Of a stretch of DNA of 64,000 nt, positions 63,897 to 64,000 are shown in pieces. The stretch is from positions 248,001 to 312,000 of the forward strand of contig NZ_STGG01000012.1 in assembly GCF_005222695.1 (NCBI RefSeq), given 5' to 3'. Each line of letters opens with the position of its first letter. Positions within the stretch are counted from its first letter, which is position 1. A model generated the notes under the pieces. That model searched no databases. It worked only from the letters and a program-made list of their open reading frames with translations, and was not told where the DNA came from. The stretch is from Massilia sp. HP4 (GTDB taxonomy: Bacteria; Pseudomonadota; Gammaproteobacteria; Burkholderiales; Burkholderiaceae_D). Position numbers and translations under genes: made by a program.

Positions 63897-64000
63897 CGCC
63901 CCTGTCCTGTCGGCGGCCTTGCCCGCCCGCGTCGTCCCTGACGCATCCCGGCCGCCACGCGGCCATGCCGATTCCCGTTATTTTCCGAGACTGCCCATGA

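Noticed and set aside
63997..64000. Start of prfA at the right edge
   Set aside because: Only ATGA is visible; the assignment would rest on usual gene order alone, so it is only noted in the hemA entry.

Overview
The window reads as chromosomal DNA of a high-GC betaproteobacterium, most likely family Oxalobacteraceae (Massilia/Telluria/Duganella type). The basis is gene content and order: an exosortase A (XrtA) exopolysaccharide locus with PrsK/PrsR, a phaB-phaA pair, a minCDE operon, a hemA gene at the right edge, and Burkholderiales-like product families. No database search was possible, so all family names come from motif and length recognition.

Region 1 (1-27947) is the right-hand part of an XrtA/PEP-CTERM-associated exopolysaccharide locus. 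Left to right on + it carries two glycosyltransferases around xrtA, an asparagine-synthase-like amidotransferase, a 41-residue membrane peptide, a Wzy-like ligase, a polysaccharide deacetylase fused in frame to a glycosyltransferase, a GT2 glycosyltransferase and a Wzx flippase. A ~160-bp MITE-like inverted repeat element follows. Next is an accessory acyl/amino module on divergent strands: PLP decarboxylase and acyl-CoA ligase on -, then DegT aminotransferase, GNAT/FemAB-like enzyme, acyl carrier protein and two alpha/beta hydrolases on +. The minus strand then carries a beta-helix protein, prsR, prsK, the TIGR03013-type initiating sugar phosphotransferase, a WbpP/TviC-type epimerase and a TviB/WbpO-type dehydrogenase. 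The last two would turn UDP-GlcNAc into UDP-GalNAcA. Export, chain-length and kinase genes are not in the window and presumably lie to the left. No PEP-CTERM substrate protein was seen.

Region 2 (27948-37981) is less GC-rich and looks accessory. It holds a FemAB-like protein, a sugar-transfer-type ATP-grasp enzyme, tRNA-Arg(CCG), a membrane-anchored cytochrome c5-like protein, a 732-residue lipoprotein, an uncharacterised protein convergent with a polysaccharide deacetylase, and an opgC-like acyltransferase broken by a one-base frameshift.

Region 3 (38038-49100) holds tandem M13 metallopeptidases, a possible small RNA, a CtpA-type S41 protease, a ketoacyl-ACP synthase III, and a three-gene minus-strand group: uncharacterised protein, polysaccharide deacetylase, phosphodiesterase-like protein. 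The uncharacterised protein is a paralogue of the one in region 2, and both copies sit next to a NodB-type deacetylase. I consider this recurring pair the best candidate for something undescribed.

Region 4 (49102-64000) is mostly housekeeping or catabolic: fadH, two small unknown or DUF2721 proteins, prolyl aminopeptidase, a DSD1-like amino acid deaminase, a secreted beta-helix protein behind two palindromes, phaB-phaA, minCDE, an AhpD-like protein, an EcsC/DUF697-like protein, an OmpR-type response regulator without a kinase neighbour, and hemA.
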